From: Rhizobium rhizogenes NBRC 13257 | Lineage (GTDB): Bacteria > Pseudomonadota > Alphaproteobacteria > Rhizobiales > Rhizobiaceae | Direction of reading: 5' to 3' | DNA: 64,000 nt | NCBI RefSeq assembly: GCF_000696095.1 | Contig: NZ_BAYX01000010.1 | Coordinates: 43,465 to 107,464 of the forward strand | In this document: one piece after another, positions 52,291 through 61,171 of the stretch | Layout of the letters: each line of letters opens with the position of its first letter | How positions within the stretch are numbered: the stretch's first letter is position 1 | Made by a program: the position numbers and the translations under genes | Notes under the pieces: generated by a model | Told to the model about the DNA's origin: nothing | What the model saw: only the letters and a program-made list of their open reading frames with translations | Databases searched by the model: none

Positions 52291-53106
52291 TCAACCAAAA
52301 CGGCCCATGATGTAATCCTGCGTGCGGAAATCGTCGGGATTGGTGAACATCTTATCGGTATCGTTCTCCTCGACCAAATGGCCGAGATGAAACATTGCGG
52401 TGCGTTGCGAAACGCGGGCGGCCTGCTGCATGGAATGCGTCACGATGACGATCGTGAAGTTTTCCCGCAGCTCATGAATCAGTTCCTCGACCTTGGCCGT
52501 GGCGATGGGATCGAGCGCCGAGCACGGCTCGTCCATGAGAATGACTTCCGGGCTGACGGCAACGGCGCGGGCGATGCAGAGGCGCTGCTGCTGGCCGCCC
52601 GACAGGCTGGTGCCGGCTTCCAGCAGCCGGTCCTTCACCTCGCCCCAGAGACCGGCCTTCTGTAGGCTGGTTTCGACAATATGGTCGAGATCGGCCTTGG
52701 AGCGATGCAGCCCGTGAATACGCGGGCCATAGGCGACGTTCTCGTAGATCGATTTCGGGAAGGGATTAGGCTTCTGGAACACCATGCCGACGCGGGCACG
52801 CAGCTCCACGACATCGATAGCGCTGTCATAGACATCCTTATCGTCGAGCGTGATCTTGCCGGTGACGCGGCAGGTGTCGATCGTATCGTTCATGCGGTTG
52901 AGGCAGCGCAGAAAGGTGGACTTGCCACAGCCTGAAGGACCGATCAACGCCGTGACCGTATTGACACGGATGTTCAGGTCCACACCGAACAGGGCGCGCT
53001 TGTCACCATAATAGACCGAGACGTCCTGGCCGATCATCTTGTAGGGGATCGTCGTCATCTTCCTGGCCAGTGCCTTCTCGCCTGCGGCTTCCGTCATCAT
53101 GTTCAT
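52291..53106 (-). CDS. pstB: phosphate ABC transporter ATPase PstB
   Basis: 271 residues from the ATG at 53106, preceded by AGGGAGAAGACGGA; the frame stays open to 53250 but that part overlaps pstA. Walker A is GPSGCGKSTFLRCLNRMND, the signature LSGGQQQRLCIARA and Walker B VILMDEPCSALDPIAT, all PstB-specific. It energises PstCA in phosphate import. Confidence 0.96.
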   Translation of the reverse strand: MNMMTEAAGEKALARKMTTIPYKMIGQDVSVYYGDKRALFGVDLNIRVNTVTALIGPSGCGKSTFLRCLNRMNDTIDTCRVTGKITLDDKDVYDSAIDVVELRARVGMVFQKPNPFPKSIYENVAYGPRIHGLHRSKADLDHIVETSLQKAGLWGEVKDRLLEAGTSLSGGQQQRLCIARAVAVSPEVILMDEPCSALDPIATAKVEELIHELRENFTIVIVTHSMQQAARVSQRTAMFHLGHLVEENDTDKMFTNPDDFRTQDYIMGRFG

Positions 53107-53120
53107 TCCGTCTTCTCCCT

Positions 53121-54455
53121 CTACCAACGCCGCTCGAAGCGACGGCGCAGCAGGATGGCCCCGATGTTCATCGCAACAAGGAAGAAGAGCAGGACGATAA
53201 TGGCCCCGGAGGTTCGCTCGACAAAGGCACGCTCGGCTTCGCTCGCCCACATGTAGATCTGCACCGGCAGGGCGGTCGCGGGATCGAGCGGCGACGTCGG
53301 ATAATTGGCGACGAAGGCGACCATGCCGATCAACAGCAGCGGCGCGGTCTCGCCGAGCGCATGCGCCAGCCCGAGGATCGTGCCGGTCAGGATGCCCGGC
53401 ATGGCGAGCGGCAGGACATGGTGGAACACCACCTGCATCCGCGAGGCGCCAAGACCAAGCGCAGCGCTTCGGATCGACGGCGGCACCGCCCGCAGCGCCG
53501 AGCGCGTGGCGATGATGATCATCGGCAGCGTCATCAGGCTGAGCACCAGCCCGCCGACCAGCGAGGCCGAGCGCGGCAGGCCCATGACATTGATGAAGAC
53601 GGAGAGGCCAAGCAGGCCGTAGACGATCGACGGCACGGCGGCGAGATTGTTGATGTTGACTTCGATCAGGTCCGTCAACCGGTTCTTCGGCGCGAATTCC
53701 TCGAGATAGATCGAGGCGGCGACGCCGACCGGTAATGCCAGAACCAGCACGGTCAGCATCAGATAAAGCGAACCGATCAGCGCGACGCCGAGGCCTGCGG
53801 CTTCCGGACGGCTGGAATTGCCCGACAGGAACAGGCCGCTGTTGAACGCCTTGTGGAGCGCGCCGCTGGCGGCAAGCTGCCTCATCCAGCCGAGCTGTCG
53901 GTCGGAGACCTTGCGGTCCGCCTCATTCGCCGTCAGATCGATCTGCCCCTTGTTGGCGGAATCGATATTGGCGTCTGCAAGCAGCGTGATCTTCACCGTT
54001 TTCCCGATGATGGAGGGGTCGGCCATGACCTTGTCGCGCAGCATGCTTCGCGCACTGTCCGAGACCATCGCCGTCGCCTCACGCACAAGCGCGCGATCGG
54101 CGGGATCGATGCCCAGCGCCTTTACCAGGGCATCGCGGACGAGAACAGGATAATTGGCCGCGATCAGCACCTTCGGATCGCTGGCACGCTTGCCAGTGGG
54201 ATCGATTACCTTCTCGACAAACTCGATCGGCAGGGTGATCGAGGTCTGCACGAAGGCGGTATAGCCATGACGCACCACCGACGAGACCAGAGCGATGAGG
54301 AAGACAAGGCCGAAGGTGACGGCGGCGATGCCATAGGCGCGGAACCGGCGCTCGGCGGCGTAACGGCGCTTGATGCCGATATCGCGCCGCGCCGGTGCGC
54401 CGGGCGTCAGCCCGCGCGGGATCGGCGGCTTTGCGGAGCATACGAGATCGCTCAT
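53121..54455 (-). CDS. pstA: phosphate ABC transporter permease PstA, long form
   Basis: 444 residues, about 150 more than E. coli PstA because of an N-terminal cytoplasmic lead and a large periplasmic insert after the first membrane span (DUF3333-type, residues 40-190). The permease core includes YLEEFAPKNRLTDLIEVNIN, FINVMGLPRSASLVGGLVL and the EAA loop LGLGASRMQVVFHHVLP. It forms the channel with PstC; its start overlaps the pstC stop by 4 bp. Confidence 0.94.
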   Translation of the reverse strand: MSDLVCSAKPPIPRGLTPGAPARRDIGIKRRYAAERRFRAYGIAAVTFGLVFLIALVSSVVRHGYTAFVQTSITLPIEFVEKVIDPTGKRASDPKVLIAANYPVLVRDALVKALGIDPADRALVREATAMVSDSARSMLRDKVMADPSIIGKTVKITLLADANIDSANKGQIDLTANEADRKVSDRQLGWMRQLAASGALHKAFNSGLFLSGNSSRPEAAGLGVALIGSLYLMLTVLVLALPVGVAASIYLEEFAPKNRLTDLIEVNINNLAAVPSIVYGLLGLSVFINVMGLPRSASLVGGLVLSLMTLPMIIIATRSALRAVPPSIRSAALGLGASRMQVVFHHVLPLAMPGILTGTILGLAHALGETAPLLLIGMVAFVANYPTSPLDPATALPVQIYMWASEAERAFVERTSGAIIVLLFFLVAMNIGAILLRRRFERRW

Positions 54456-55933
54456 TCGTATTGCTCCCTATAGCGACGGACGATGTAGAGCGCGTAGACG
54501 TTAAGGCAGAGCGTCAAGCAGAAGAGCGTGATGCCAAGCGCAAAGGCGACCAATGTCTGCGGCGAGGTGAATTCGAGATCGCCGGTCAACTGGTTGACGA
54601 TCTTCACGGTGACCGTCGTCATCGGCTCGAAGGGATCGAACTGCATGCGGGCGGCGACGCCGGCGGCCAGCACGACGATCATCGTCTCGCCGAGCGCCCG
54701 GGAAGCCGTCATCAGCAGCGCACCGACAATGCCCGGAAGGGCTGCCGGCAAGAGGACGCGCTTGACCGTTTCCGATCGCGTCGCGCCAAGGCCGAGCGAG
54801 CCGTCGCGCAGCGAGCGCGGCACCGCCATGATGATGTCGTCGGAGAGCGAGGAGACGTAGGGGATCAGCATGACGCCCATGACGAAGCCGGCGGTCAGGA
54901 CGCTCTGCGCCTCGATGAAGCTCGCATAATTGCCCGTCAGCAGGCCGTTTATATCAGCGGAGATGTCACGCAGAAAAGGCCCGACGGTCACAAGCGCGAA
55001 GAAGCCGTAGACGATGGTCGGAATGCCGGCCAGCACTTCGAGCATCGGCTTGGCGAGGGAGCGCACGCGGGCCGAGGCATATTCGGCCATGTAGATGGCG
55101 GCGAACAGCCCGACGGGAACCGCGACAAGCATGGCGACAAAGCTGATATAGAGCGTGCCGGCCAATAGCGGGATAAGGCCAAAGGTGCCAGACGTTTGCG
55201 CGCCGGCGCCGGTAAAGCGCGGATCCCAGACGGTGCCGAAGAAGAATTCGGCGGCAGGCACCATGTTGAAGAAACGGGCAGCCTCCGACAGCATCGAGGC
55301 GGCGATGCCGAGCGTCGTCAGCACGGCAATCGACGAGGCGACGATCAGGCCACCGAGAACGACCTGCTCCACCCGATTGCGGGCGCGAAAACGTGGCGCG
55401 ATGGCGCGCAGTCCATGAATGGCGCACAGAACAGAGAGGATGATGGCCGCGGCCGACATGACGACACGGCTCACATGGCGCATGCCGTTATATTTGTTGG
55501 CGGCGTCGACCATGTAGCCGGTCGGCCGGACCGCGAGCGGCACGCCCTTCTGCGCCAGCATCAGTTGGAGATCGACTGCGCCGGCGGCGACGGCGGCAAG
55601 TTCCTGATTGTCGAGCAGACGCATGCCGTGGGCGATGCTGCGCACCACACCGTAGCTGAGGTTAAGTTCGGCTTCCGGCAAGGTTTTCACTTCCTCGGGA
55701 AAGGATTTGACCACGACGTCGTCGATCACCTGCGGGCTGATGACGAGCCAGGCGCAGATCAGCGCCAGCGCCGGCAAGACCGCCCATATGGCGACATAAG
55801 CACCGTGATAACCGAGCCGCGAATGCAGGACCGAGGACCTGCCGCCCGACAGCGCAGCCGCTCTCGTCCGCCCCAGCACGAAGGCGGAGGCGCCGATGAT
55901 CGACAGGCATGACAGCAGCAGTGACACACTCAT
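54452..55933 (-). CDS. pstC: phosphate ABC transporter permease PstC, long form
   Basis: 493 residues from the ATG at 55933 with AGGGA 6 bp upstream; ATG at 55951 would give 499. Two N-terminal spans enclose a large periplasmic loop (about residues 70-200). The permease core has FFGTVWDPRF, YMAEYASARVRSLAKPMLE, VLAGIPTIVYGFFAL and the EAA loop LGLGATRSETVKRVLLPAALPG. The long form is usual for alphaproteobacteria with SphX-like PstS. Confidence 0.93.
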   Translation of the reverse strand: MSVSLLLSCLSIIGASAFVLGRTRAAALSGGRSSVLHSRLGYHGAYVAIWAVLPALALICAWLVISPQVIDDVVVKSFPEEVKTLPEAELNLSYGVVRSIAHGMRLLDNQELAAVAAGAVDLQLMLAQKGVPLAVRPTGYMVDAANKYNGMRHVSRVVMSAAAIILSVLCAIHGLRAIAPRFRARNRVEQVVLGGLIVASSIAVLTTLGIAASMLSEAARFFNMVPAAEFFFGTVWDPRFTGAGAQTSGTFGLIPLLAGTLYISFVAMLVAVPVGLFAAIYMAEYASARVRSLAKPMLEVLAGIPTIVYGFFALVTVGPFLRDISADINGLLTGNYASFIEAQSVLTAGFVMGVMLIPYVSSLSDDIIMAVPRSLRDGSLGLGATRSETVKRVLLPAALPGIVGALLMTASRALGETMIVVLAAGVAARMQFDPFEPMTTVTVKIVNQLTGDLEFTSPQTLVAFALGITLFCLTLCLNVYALYIVRRYREQYE

Positions 55934-56017
55934 TCCCATTCCCTGGCCCATTTCCCGGCCTATTTCCCGACAAACGCCGGCGCGAGTGACCGCGCCGGCG
56001 GGCAGTCCCTTATGCGA

Positions 56018-57052
56018 TCACATGATCTTCCCGTTCGCGACGTCCTTGCGGATCTGGTCGCGCTCGGCATCCGGCGCCGGCACCAGGCCATATTCGGCCA
56101 AGGGGCTGTCCGGTCCGATCATCTGATCGCTGGTGAAGAAGTCGACATATTCCTTCAGGCCTGGAATGACGCCGAGATGCGCCTTCTTGACGTAGAAGAA
56201 CAGCGGCCGCGACACTGGATAGGTGCCGTCGGCAATGGTCTGACCCGACGGCACGATGCCACCAACGGTCGCGACCTTCAGCTTGTCGGCATTATTCTGA
56301 TAGAAATAGAGGCCGAAGACGCCGACGCCATGATTGTTGGCATTGATGCGGGCGAGCGTCTCAGGATAGTCGCCATCGATATCGACCGCGACGCCATCCT
56401 TGCGCACCGCGATGCATTTTTCAGCCTGCTTGCCGGCATCCGGCACCGCCGCCTTGATGACATCGAGCGCCCCGGAGTCCTTACAGCCGGCGGCGAGCAC
56501 CTTTTCTTCAAAGACCTCGCGTGTGCCGTGCTTCTCGCCCGGAATATATGCGGCGATCTCGAAATCCGGCAGGGCCGGATTGATCTCGGACCACTTCTTG
56601 TAGGGATTGGCAACCAGCTTGCCGTTGACGACGACTTCGGCGGCGAGCGCCTTGTAGAGGTCGGTCGGCACGAATCTGATGTCGGGATTGCTCTTATCGT
56701 AAGCGAAGACGATACCGTCGTAACCGATCTTGACCTGCTGGATATCGGCGACGCCAGCCGCCTTGCAGGCGTCGACCTCGCTGCCCTTGATCGGGCGCGA
56801 GGAATTGGCAATGTCGATGGAGTCGGGACCGACGCCCTTGCAGAACTCCTTCAGGCCGGCGCCGGAACCGCCGGATTCGACGACGGGCGTCTTGTAGTTC
56901 GTAAAGGTCTCGCCGAAGGTCTCGGCAACGATCTTGGCATAGGGGAACATCGTGGAAGAACCGGAAATCTGAATCTGATCGCGGGCCATGGCGGCCCCGG
57001 CGAAGGTGACCGAAGCAACCAACGCTGCGATAGACGATTTCAACGCATTCAT
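56018..57052 (-). CDS. pstS: phosphate-binding periplasmic protein PstS
   Basis: 344 residues from the ATG at 57052 with GGGAGGATT upstream. A signal peptide (SSIAALVASVTFAGAAMA) precedes IQISGSSTMFPYAKIVAE and VVESGGSGAGLKEFCKG, the phosphate-site loops. The pattern IANSSRPIKGSEVDAC places it in the PstS/SphX branch. It captures phosphate for PstCAB. A PHO-box candidate lies about 110 bp upstream, between pstS and phoR. Confidence 0.95.
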   Translation of the reverse strand: MNALKSSIAALVASVTFAGAAMARDQIQISGSSTMFPYAKIVAETFGETFTNYKTPVVESGGSGAGLKEFCKGVGPDSIDIANSSRPIKGSEVDACKAAGVADIQQVKIGYDGIVFAYDKSNPDIRFVPTDLYKALAAEVVVNGKLVANPYKKWSEINPALPDFEIAAYIPGEKHGTREVFEEKVLAAGCKDSGALDVIKAAVPDAGKQAEKCIAVRKDGVAVDIDGDYPETLARINANNHGVGVFGLYFYQNNADKLKVATVGGIVPSGQTIADGTYPVSRPLFFYVKKAHLGVIPGLKEYVDFFTSDQMIGPDSPLAEYGLVPAPDAERDQIRKDVANGKIM

Positions 57053-57161
57053 GGTGAATCCTCCCTGACGGACTTTGAAGAGCGCGACGGCGAACGGAAC
57101 GTCCGCCTGTTTCAGCATCTCTTTTTTAGCTGTCAAAGCACCGCCCTTTTATGTCAGGCGA

Positions 57162-57179
57162 GTGAAACAATTATGACAG
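57162..57179 (-). promoter_or_regulatory. PHO box upstream of pstS
   Basis: On the minus strand CTGTCATAATTGTTTCAC gives a perfect first half-site CTGTCAT, the 4-nt spacer, and a second half matching 4 of 7. A -10-like CATAAA follows after 8 bp, as expected when PhoB replaces the -35 contact. Confidence 0.65.
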
Positions 57180-57239
57180 TATAATCCCTTGAAATTTATG
57201 GGTTATACTGCGGTCAAAATTGTCGGTTCACAGAGGCTT

Positions 57240-58502
57240 TCAGAAGCGGACCGTAAAGTCCGTTCCTTTTCCGACTTCGGACTTGACGATCAGCCGCGCG
57301 CGGTGGCGGGTCAGAATGTGCTTGACGATGGCAAGCCCGAGACCGGTGCCTTTTTTCGAGCGGCTGTCCTCGACATTGACGCGATAGAAGCGCTCGGTCA
57401 GGCGCGGCACATGTTCGGCCGGAATGCCCGGCCCCCTGTCGGAGACGATGACCTCGACGGCCTGGCCCGGCTCGTTCAAGAGCGAGACCTCGACCATCTT
57501 GCCTTCCTGACCGTATTTGCAGGCGTTCTCGATCAAGTTTTCGAAGACCTGCACCAGCTCGTCGCGATCGCCCAGCACCTCCACCTTGCCGGGCGGCAGA
57601 TGCAGGTTGATGGTGACGTCGAGATCGCCGGCGAGCGGCAGCAGCGCATCGCGGACATGGCCGAGCAAGGGCACGAGATCAACCTTCTGGTCCGGCGCGA
57701 TATGGGATTTCAGCTCCAGCCGCGACAAAGACAGGAGATCGTCGACCAGCCGGCTCATACGCGTCGTCTGGTCGAACATGATGCCGAGGAAGCGCTGCTG
57801 CGCCTTCAGATCCGCCTTGGCCGGACCCTGGATGGTCTCGATGAAACCGCGAAGCGAAGCGAGCGGCGTGCGCAGCTCGTGGCTGGCATTGGCGACGAAG
57901 TCAGAGCGCATGCGGTCAATATGGCGAAGCTCCGAAATATCGCGGAAGGACAACACGAAGAACGTGCCCGGCTCGATCTCGGTCTCCGGCAGGTCGATTG
58001 GGGCGATGCGGACGATATAGACGCGTTCGGACGGCAGCCGCTCGGAATGTTCGATCTGGTTCGGCGCATTGGTAGCGATCGTCTCGCGCACCATGTCGAG
58101 CACGCCGGGGGAGCGCAGCTTGGCGGAGATATGGGCGTTGAGCGGAAAGGCGCCGAACGCCTTATCGGCGGCGGAATTCTGCGCCACGACGGAGGCCTCG
58201 CGGTCGACGATCAGCACCGGCATGTCGAGCGCGGAAAGACCGGCGGAGACCATGCTCAGCAGGGCATCCGGATCGGTCGGCGCCGGCCCGGCAGGCGATT
58301 GCGGTTCAATCTTCTCGATCAGCGGCGCGCGGGTCAGCGCCACGATCACGGCAATCATCCAGATCCAAAAGACGACGGCGGTGTTGATGCCCTCGATGAG
58401 TGCCAGACTGGCGATCAGCGTCGCCAAAATCAGGATGGCGGCCTCCTGCCGCAGCCGCGCCGCCAGCTTTCTGAGGAATGACCATTCGTCTTGCAAGTGC
58501 AC
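57240..58502 (-). CDS. phoR: phosphate regulon sensor kinase PhoR
   Basis: 420 residues, GTG start at 58502 with AAAGGGAC upstream. Two hydrophobic N-terminal stretches (AAILILATLIASLALIEG and AVVFWIWMIAVIVAL) anchor it; a PAS domain follows (about 100-190). The phospho-His is in DFVANASHELRTPLASLRG, and the ATPase domain has LIENACKYG, DRGPGIP and KGTGLGLAIVKHIL. It phosphorylates PhoB under phosphate limitation. It heads the phoR-pstSCAB-phoU-phoB series. Confidence 0.94.
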   Translation of the reverse strand: MHLQDEWSFLRKLAARLRQEAAILILATLIASLALIEGINTAVVFWIWMIAVIVALTRAPLIEKIEPQSPAGPAPTDPDALLSMVSAGLSALDMPVLIVDREASVVAQNSAADKAFGAFPLNAHISAKLRSPGVLDMVRETIATNAPNQIEHSERLPSERVYIVRIAPIDLPETEIEPGTFFVLSFRDISELRHIDRMRSDFVANASHELRTPLASLRGFIETIQGPAKADLKAQQRFLGIMFDQTTRMSRLVDDLLSLSRLELKSHIAPDQKVDLVPLLGHVRDALLPLAGDLDVTINLHLPPGKVEVLGDRDELVQVFENLIENACKYGQEGKMVEVSLLNEPGQAVEVIVSDRGPGIPAEHVPRLTERFYRVNVEDSRSKKGTGLGLAIVKHILTRHRARLIVKSEVGKGTDFTVRF

Positions 58503-58741
58503 CCGTCCCTTTGCCTGCCATCATGGAAACCAAGACTCTGCGTCTTAGCGGGGATTCATGACAGAAGTTTACGGCTCTATCCACAGAAGCCGGCAGCTTA
58601 CGATAATAAATGTAGCCGGCGAAGGAGGCCATCGGCAAAAGGCTTGAAAAGGCTGGATAAATGCCCCACCTTGGCCATGAGGTTTTTTGCCGTGCCGGCA
58701 AGTACGGCTCAGGCGATGTCAATTGCGGAGGAGCGGAACGC

Positions 58742-59623
58742 ATGGCAGAGGAAGTGGAAAGCCGCGCGGTGGAATTGGACGTCCACGGCAAGATGCGCAT
58801 CTTCGACGTCGACGACCCCGTCCTGCCAGCCTGGATCGAAGACGAGGCGCTTGGCTCCGACGGCTATCCCTACAAGAAGAAGCTGAAGGACGAAGAGTAT
58901 CTGGAAGAGCTTGAGAAGCTGCAGATAGAGCTCATCAAGGTGCAATTCTGGCTACAGTCGACCGGCAAGCGGGTGATGGCGCTGTTCGAGGGGCGCGACG
59001 CTGCCGGCAAGGGTGGCTCGATCGCGGCGACCTCGGCGCATATGAACCCTCGCCTTGCGCGCGTCGTGGCGCTGACCAAACCGACCGACCGCGAGGCGGG
59101 CCAATGGTATTTCCAACGCTATGTCGCCCAGTTCCCGACGGCGGGCGAGTTCGTCCTCTTCGACCGCTCCTGGTACAACCGTGCCGGGGTAGAGCCGGTT
59201 ATGGGCTTCTGCACGCCGAAGCAATACGAGCAGTTCCTGAAGCAGGCACCGCGGATGGAGAGGCTGATCGTTCAGGACGGCATCCTGTTCTTCAAATTCT
59301 ATCTCGATATCGGCCGGGAAATGCAGCTCAAGCGCTTTCACGACCGGCGCCACGACCCGCGCGCGGTCTGGAAGCTTTCCTCCATGGACATCGCCGCCCT
59401 GACGAAATGGAAAGACTACAGCGAAAAGCGCGACCGCATGCTGAAGGACACGCATACAGATTACGCGCCCTGGACGGTCATCCGCGCCAACGACAAGCGC
59501 CGTGCCCGCCTCAACCTCATCCGTCATATCCTGCTGACGCTCGACTATGACGGCAAGGACGCAAAGGCGATCGGCGAGATCGACGGCAAGATCCTCGGCT
59601 CTGGCGCGCAGGTCCTCAAATAG
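58742..59623 (+). CDS. ppk2: polyphosphate kinase 2 (PPK2 family)
   Basis: 293 residues from the ATG at 58742 with GGAGGAGCGG upstream. Walker A is ALFEGRDAAGKGGSIAATS, Walker B/lid are FVLFDRSWYNRAGVEPVMGF, and RRHDPRAVWKLSSMD follows, all as in single-domain PPK2. It uses polyphosphate to make nucleoside triphosphates, or the reverse. It is divergent from phoR across 239 bp, placing polyphosphate metabolism beside the phosphate regulon. Confidence 0.93.
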   Translation: MAEEVESRAVELDVHGKMRIFDVDDPVLPAWIEDEALGSDGYPYKKKLKDEEYLEELEKLQIELIKVQFWLQSTGKRVMALFEGRDAAGKGGSIAATSAHMNPRLARVVALTKPTDREAGQWYFQRYVAQFPTAGEFVLFDRSWYNRAGVEPVMGFCTPKQYEQFLKQAPRMERLIVQDGILFFKFYLDIGREMQLKRFHDRRHDPRAVWKLSSMDIAALTKWKDYSEKRDRMLKDTHTDYAPWTVIRANDKRRARLNLIRHILLTLDYDGKDAKAIGEIDGKILGSGAQVLK

Positions 59624-59636
59624 AGGATCGCGGCAC

Positions 59637-60869
59637 TTATTGTCCCGGAAGGACTCGGATTGCGTAGACGTTGACGCCGCGCGCCTTGCCGTCGAGATCG
59701 CTGTTGATGATCAGATGGCCTGATGCCGTGGGTGCCAGCGACCGGTCGTAACGAACCTGGAACAGGGCATCGGTCTTCTGCCGGGTGACGTTGAAGCGAT
59801 GACGTCCGCAATTGCCGAGCGAGCCGAAGTCGCATTCGACGGTGATCTGCGTCGGCGTGTCGGAGGTCGATTGCAGCGTCAGCGCGACGGTCGACGACTT
59901 GCCAGCCAATTGCTGCAACACGCTGGCCGGCACCTCGACGGTGACATCACCGTCCGAGCCATTGCTCGCGGAGGTCAGCCGCACTGCCGGGCCTTCATTT
60001 TCCGAGACGTTCTCAGCCTTGGCCTGCGCGCCGCTGACGACTTTCGCCGCGTCGGTCGGCTTCAGGATCTCGATCCACTCCTCGGAGAAGCTGTTCTGCG
60101 GATCGATCACCGCCAGGCCCGGATTGACGGGGCCGCTATTGTCATCGTCGCTGGACGCGTCCTCGTCATTGCTGCTGCCGTCGAAATCCTGGGAATCGAC
60201 ATGTGCCGGCGGATTGCGGACGCTGGTATCGCGCTGCGCCGCCGTCATGAAGACGCCCGAGGTCTTGACCCACCAGGCGCCGACGCCGAGGCAGGCGAGC
60301 AGGATGCAGAAGACCAGCAGGCGCGAGAAGAACTTGCGCGGCTTGCGGCGAACGGCTGCGCGCTCCGGCTTGAAATTCATCGACCGTGTCGTCGCAGGCG
60401 CGGGTGCTGCCTGCCGCGCATCGCTGTCGGCGCCGAGATGATCGGCGGGGCCGGCACCCATGTCACCAAAATCGCCTTCGGGCGCGCGGGGTTCAGCGGC
60501 AACGGGGGCCGGCGCGGCAACCGGATGATGATCGCGCGTGTCGCCACGCACGCTCATCGCAGGCTCCTGCTGCATCGGCTGTTGCTGGGCATGCTGCGGC
60601 GACGTCACTGAGGGGATGTGGGGTGCTTCCGGCTCGATCGGCGCCGGCGTTTGCGGCGGGTGGGCGCGCTCCTCGCTCTCGATCGCCCGGATCGTCTCCT
60701 CCAGGCGCTGGCGCTGAGCCGAAATGACGTTGATGTCAGTAACATCCTGCTTGCGAAGCCCGGCTTCCAGCGCCTGTCGCGCCGACTGATAGACACGGGC
60801 CCGAGTTTCCGGATTGGCGCGATCGGATCGCTCCAAGGCGTTTCTGATAGCCGCTTCTAGTCCGCTCAC
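59637..60869 (-). CDS. single-pass membrane protein of unknown function with C-terminal beta-rich domain
   Basis: 410 residues from a GTG at 60869 (AAAGGA upstream); longer starts to 61076 are unlikely. Residues 1-75 are a helical, coiled-coil-like region (RVYQSARQALEAGLRKQDV, RLEETIRAIESEE). A Pro/Ala-rich linker leads to a membrane span at about 180-200 (LLVFCILLACLGVGAWWV). The outside part has an acidic Asp/Ser stretch and a beta-rich terminal domain (VALTLQSTSDTPTQITVECD) with two cysteines. No known family recognised. It converges on ppk2 (13 bp between stops). Confidence 0.7.
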   Translation of the reverse strand: MSGLEAAIRNALERSDRANPETRARVYQSARQALEAGLRKQDVTDINVISAQRQRLEETIRAIESEERAHPPQTPAPIEPEAPHIPSVTSPQHAQQQPMQQEPAMSVRGDTRDHHPVAAPAPVAAEPRAPEGDFGDMGAGPADHLGADSDARQAAPAPATTRSMNFKPERAAVRRKPRKFFSRLLVFCILLACLGVGAWWVKTSGVFMTAAQRDTSVRNPPAHVDSQDFDGSSNDEDASSDDDNSGPVNPGLAVIDPQNSFSEEWIEILKPTDAAKVVSGAQAKAENVSENEGPAVRLTSASNGSDGDVTVEVPASVLQQLAGKSSTVALTLQSTSDTPTQITVECDFGSLGNCGRHRFNVTRQKTDALFQVRYDRSLAPTASGHLIINSDLDGKARGVNVYAIRVLPGQ

Positions 60870-61171
60870 ATCCGGTCCTTTACTCTCACTCGCGATACGC
60901 CCGCATACTCTACTGGCAAGACGACCATTCTCTTTACCATTGGCTAACCAGAATCGGTAACGCCCCGCTTGGCAATGTGCAAGTCTCTGCAAATCACCCG
61001 CGGACACTCCGGCGGGGATAAATGGCAAAGACGACACAAATGGGGTGACGGTAGGCAGTAGAGGGGAAGCGTTCACCCGTTATTGCCCGCTGCCTCCCGG
61101 CATCTTTCCCTCCAAACGGACATCTGTTATCTGTTTGACGTTTTCGTAAACGTCAAAGATGGATGATGTTC
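60870..61171. other. 302-bp divergent gap before the nitronate monooxygenase-like gene
   Basis: No gene is seen. The only strong signal is the palindrome at 61134-61157. Confidence 0.5.
61134..61157. promoter_or_regulatory. 24-bp operator palindrome, twin of the fad operator
   Basis: Perfect 10-bp arms TTTGACGTTT (61134-61143) and AAACGTCAAA (61148-61157) flank TCGT. It differs from the fad palindrome at 18723-18744 by one base in the 22 shared positions. It ends 14 bp before the start codon at 61172, a position suited to repression. Confidence 0.6.

Noticed and set aside
53107..53250. A 48-residue extension of PstB.
   Set aside because: It overlaps the 3' end of pstA, while a good ribosome-binding site lies before the ATG at 53106.
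58558..58564. ATGACAG (CTGTCAT on the minus strand) upstream of phoR as a PHO box.
   Set aside because: Only one half-site is present; the neighbouring 11 bp on either side do not give a second half.
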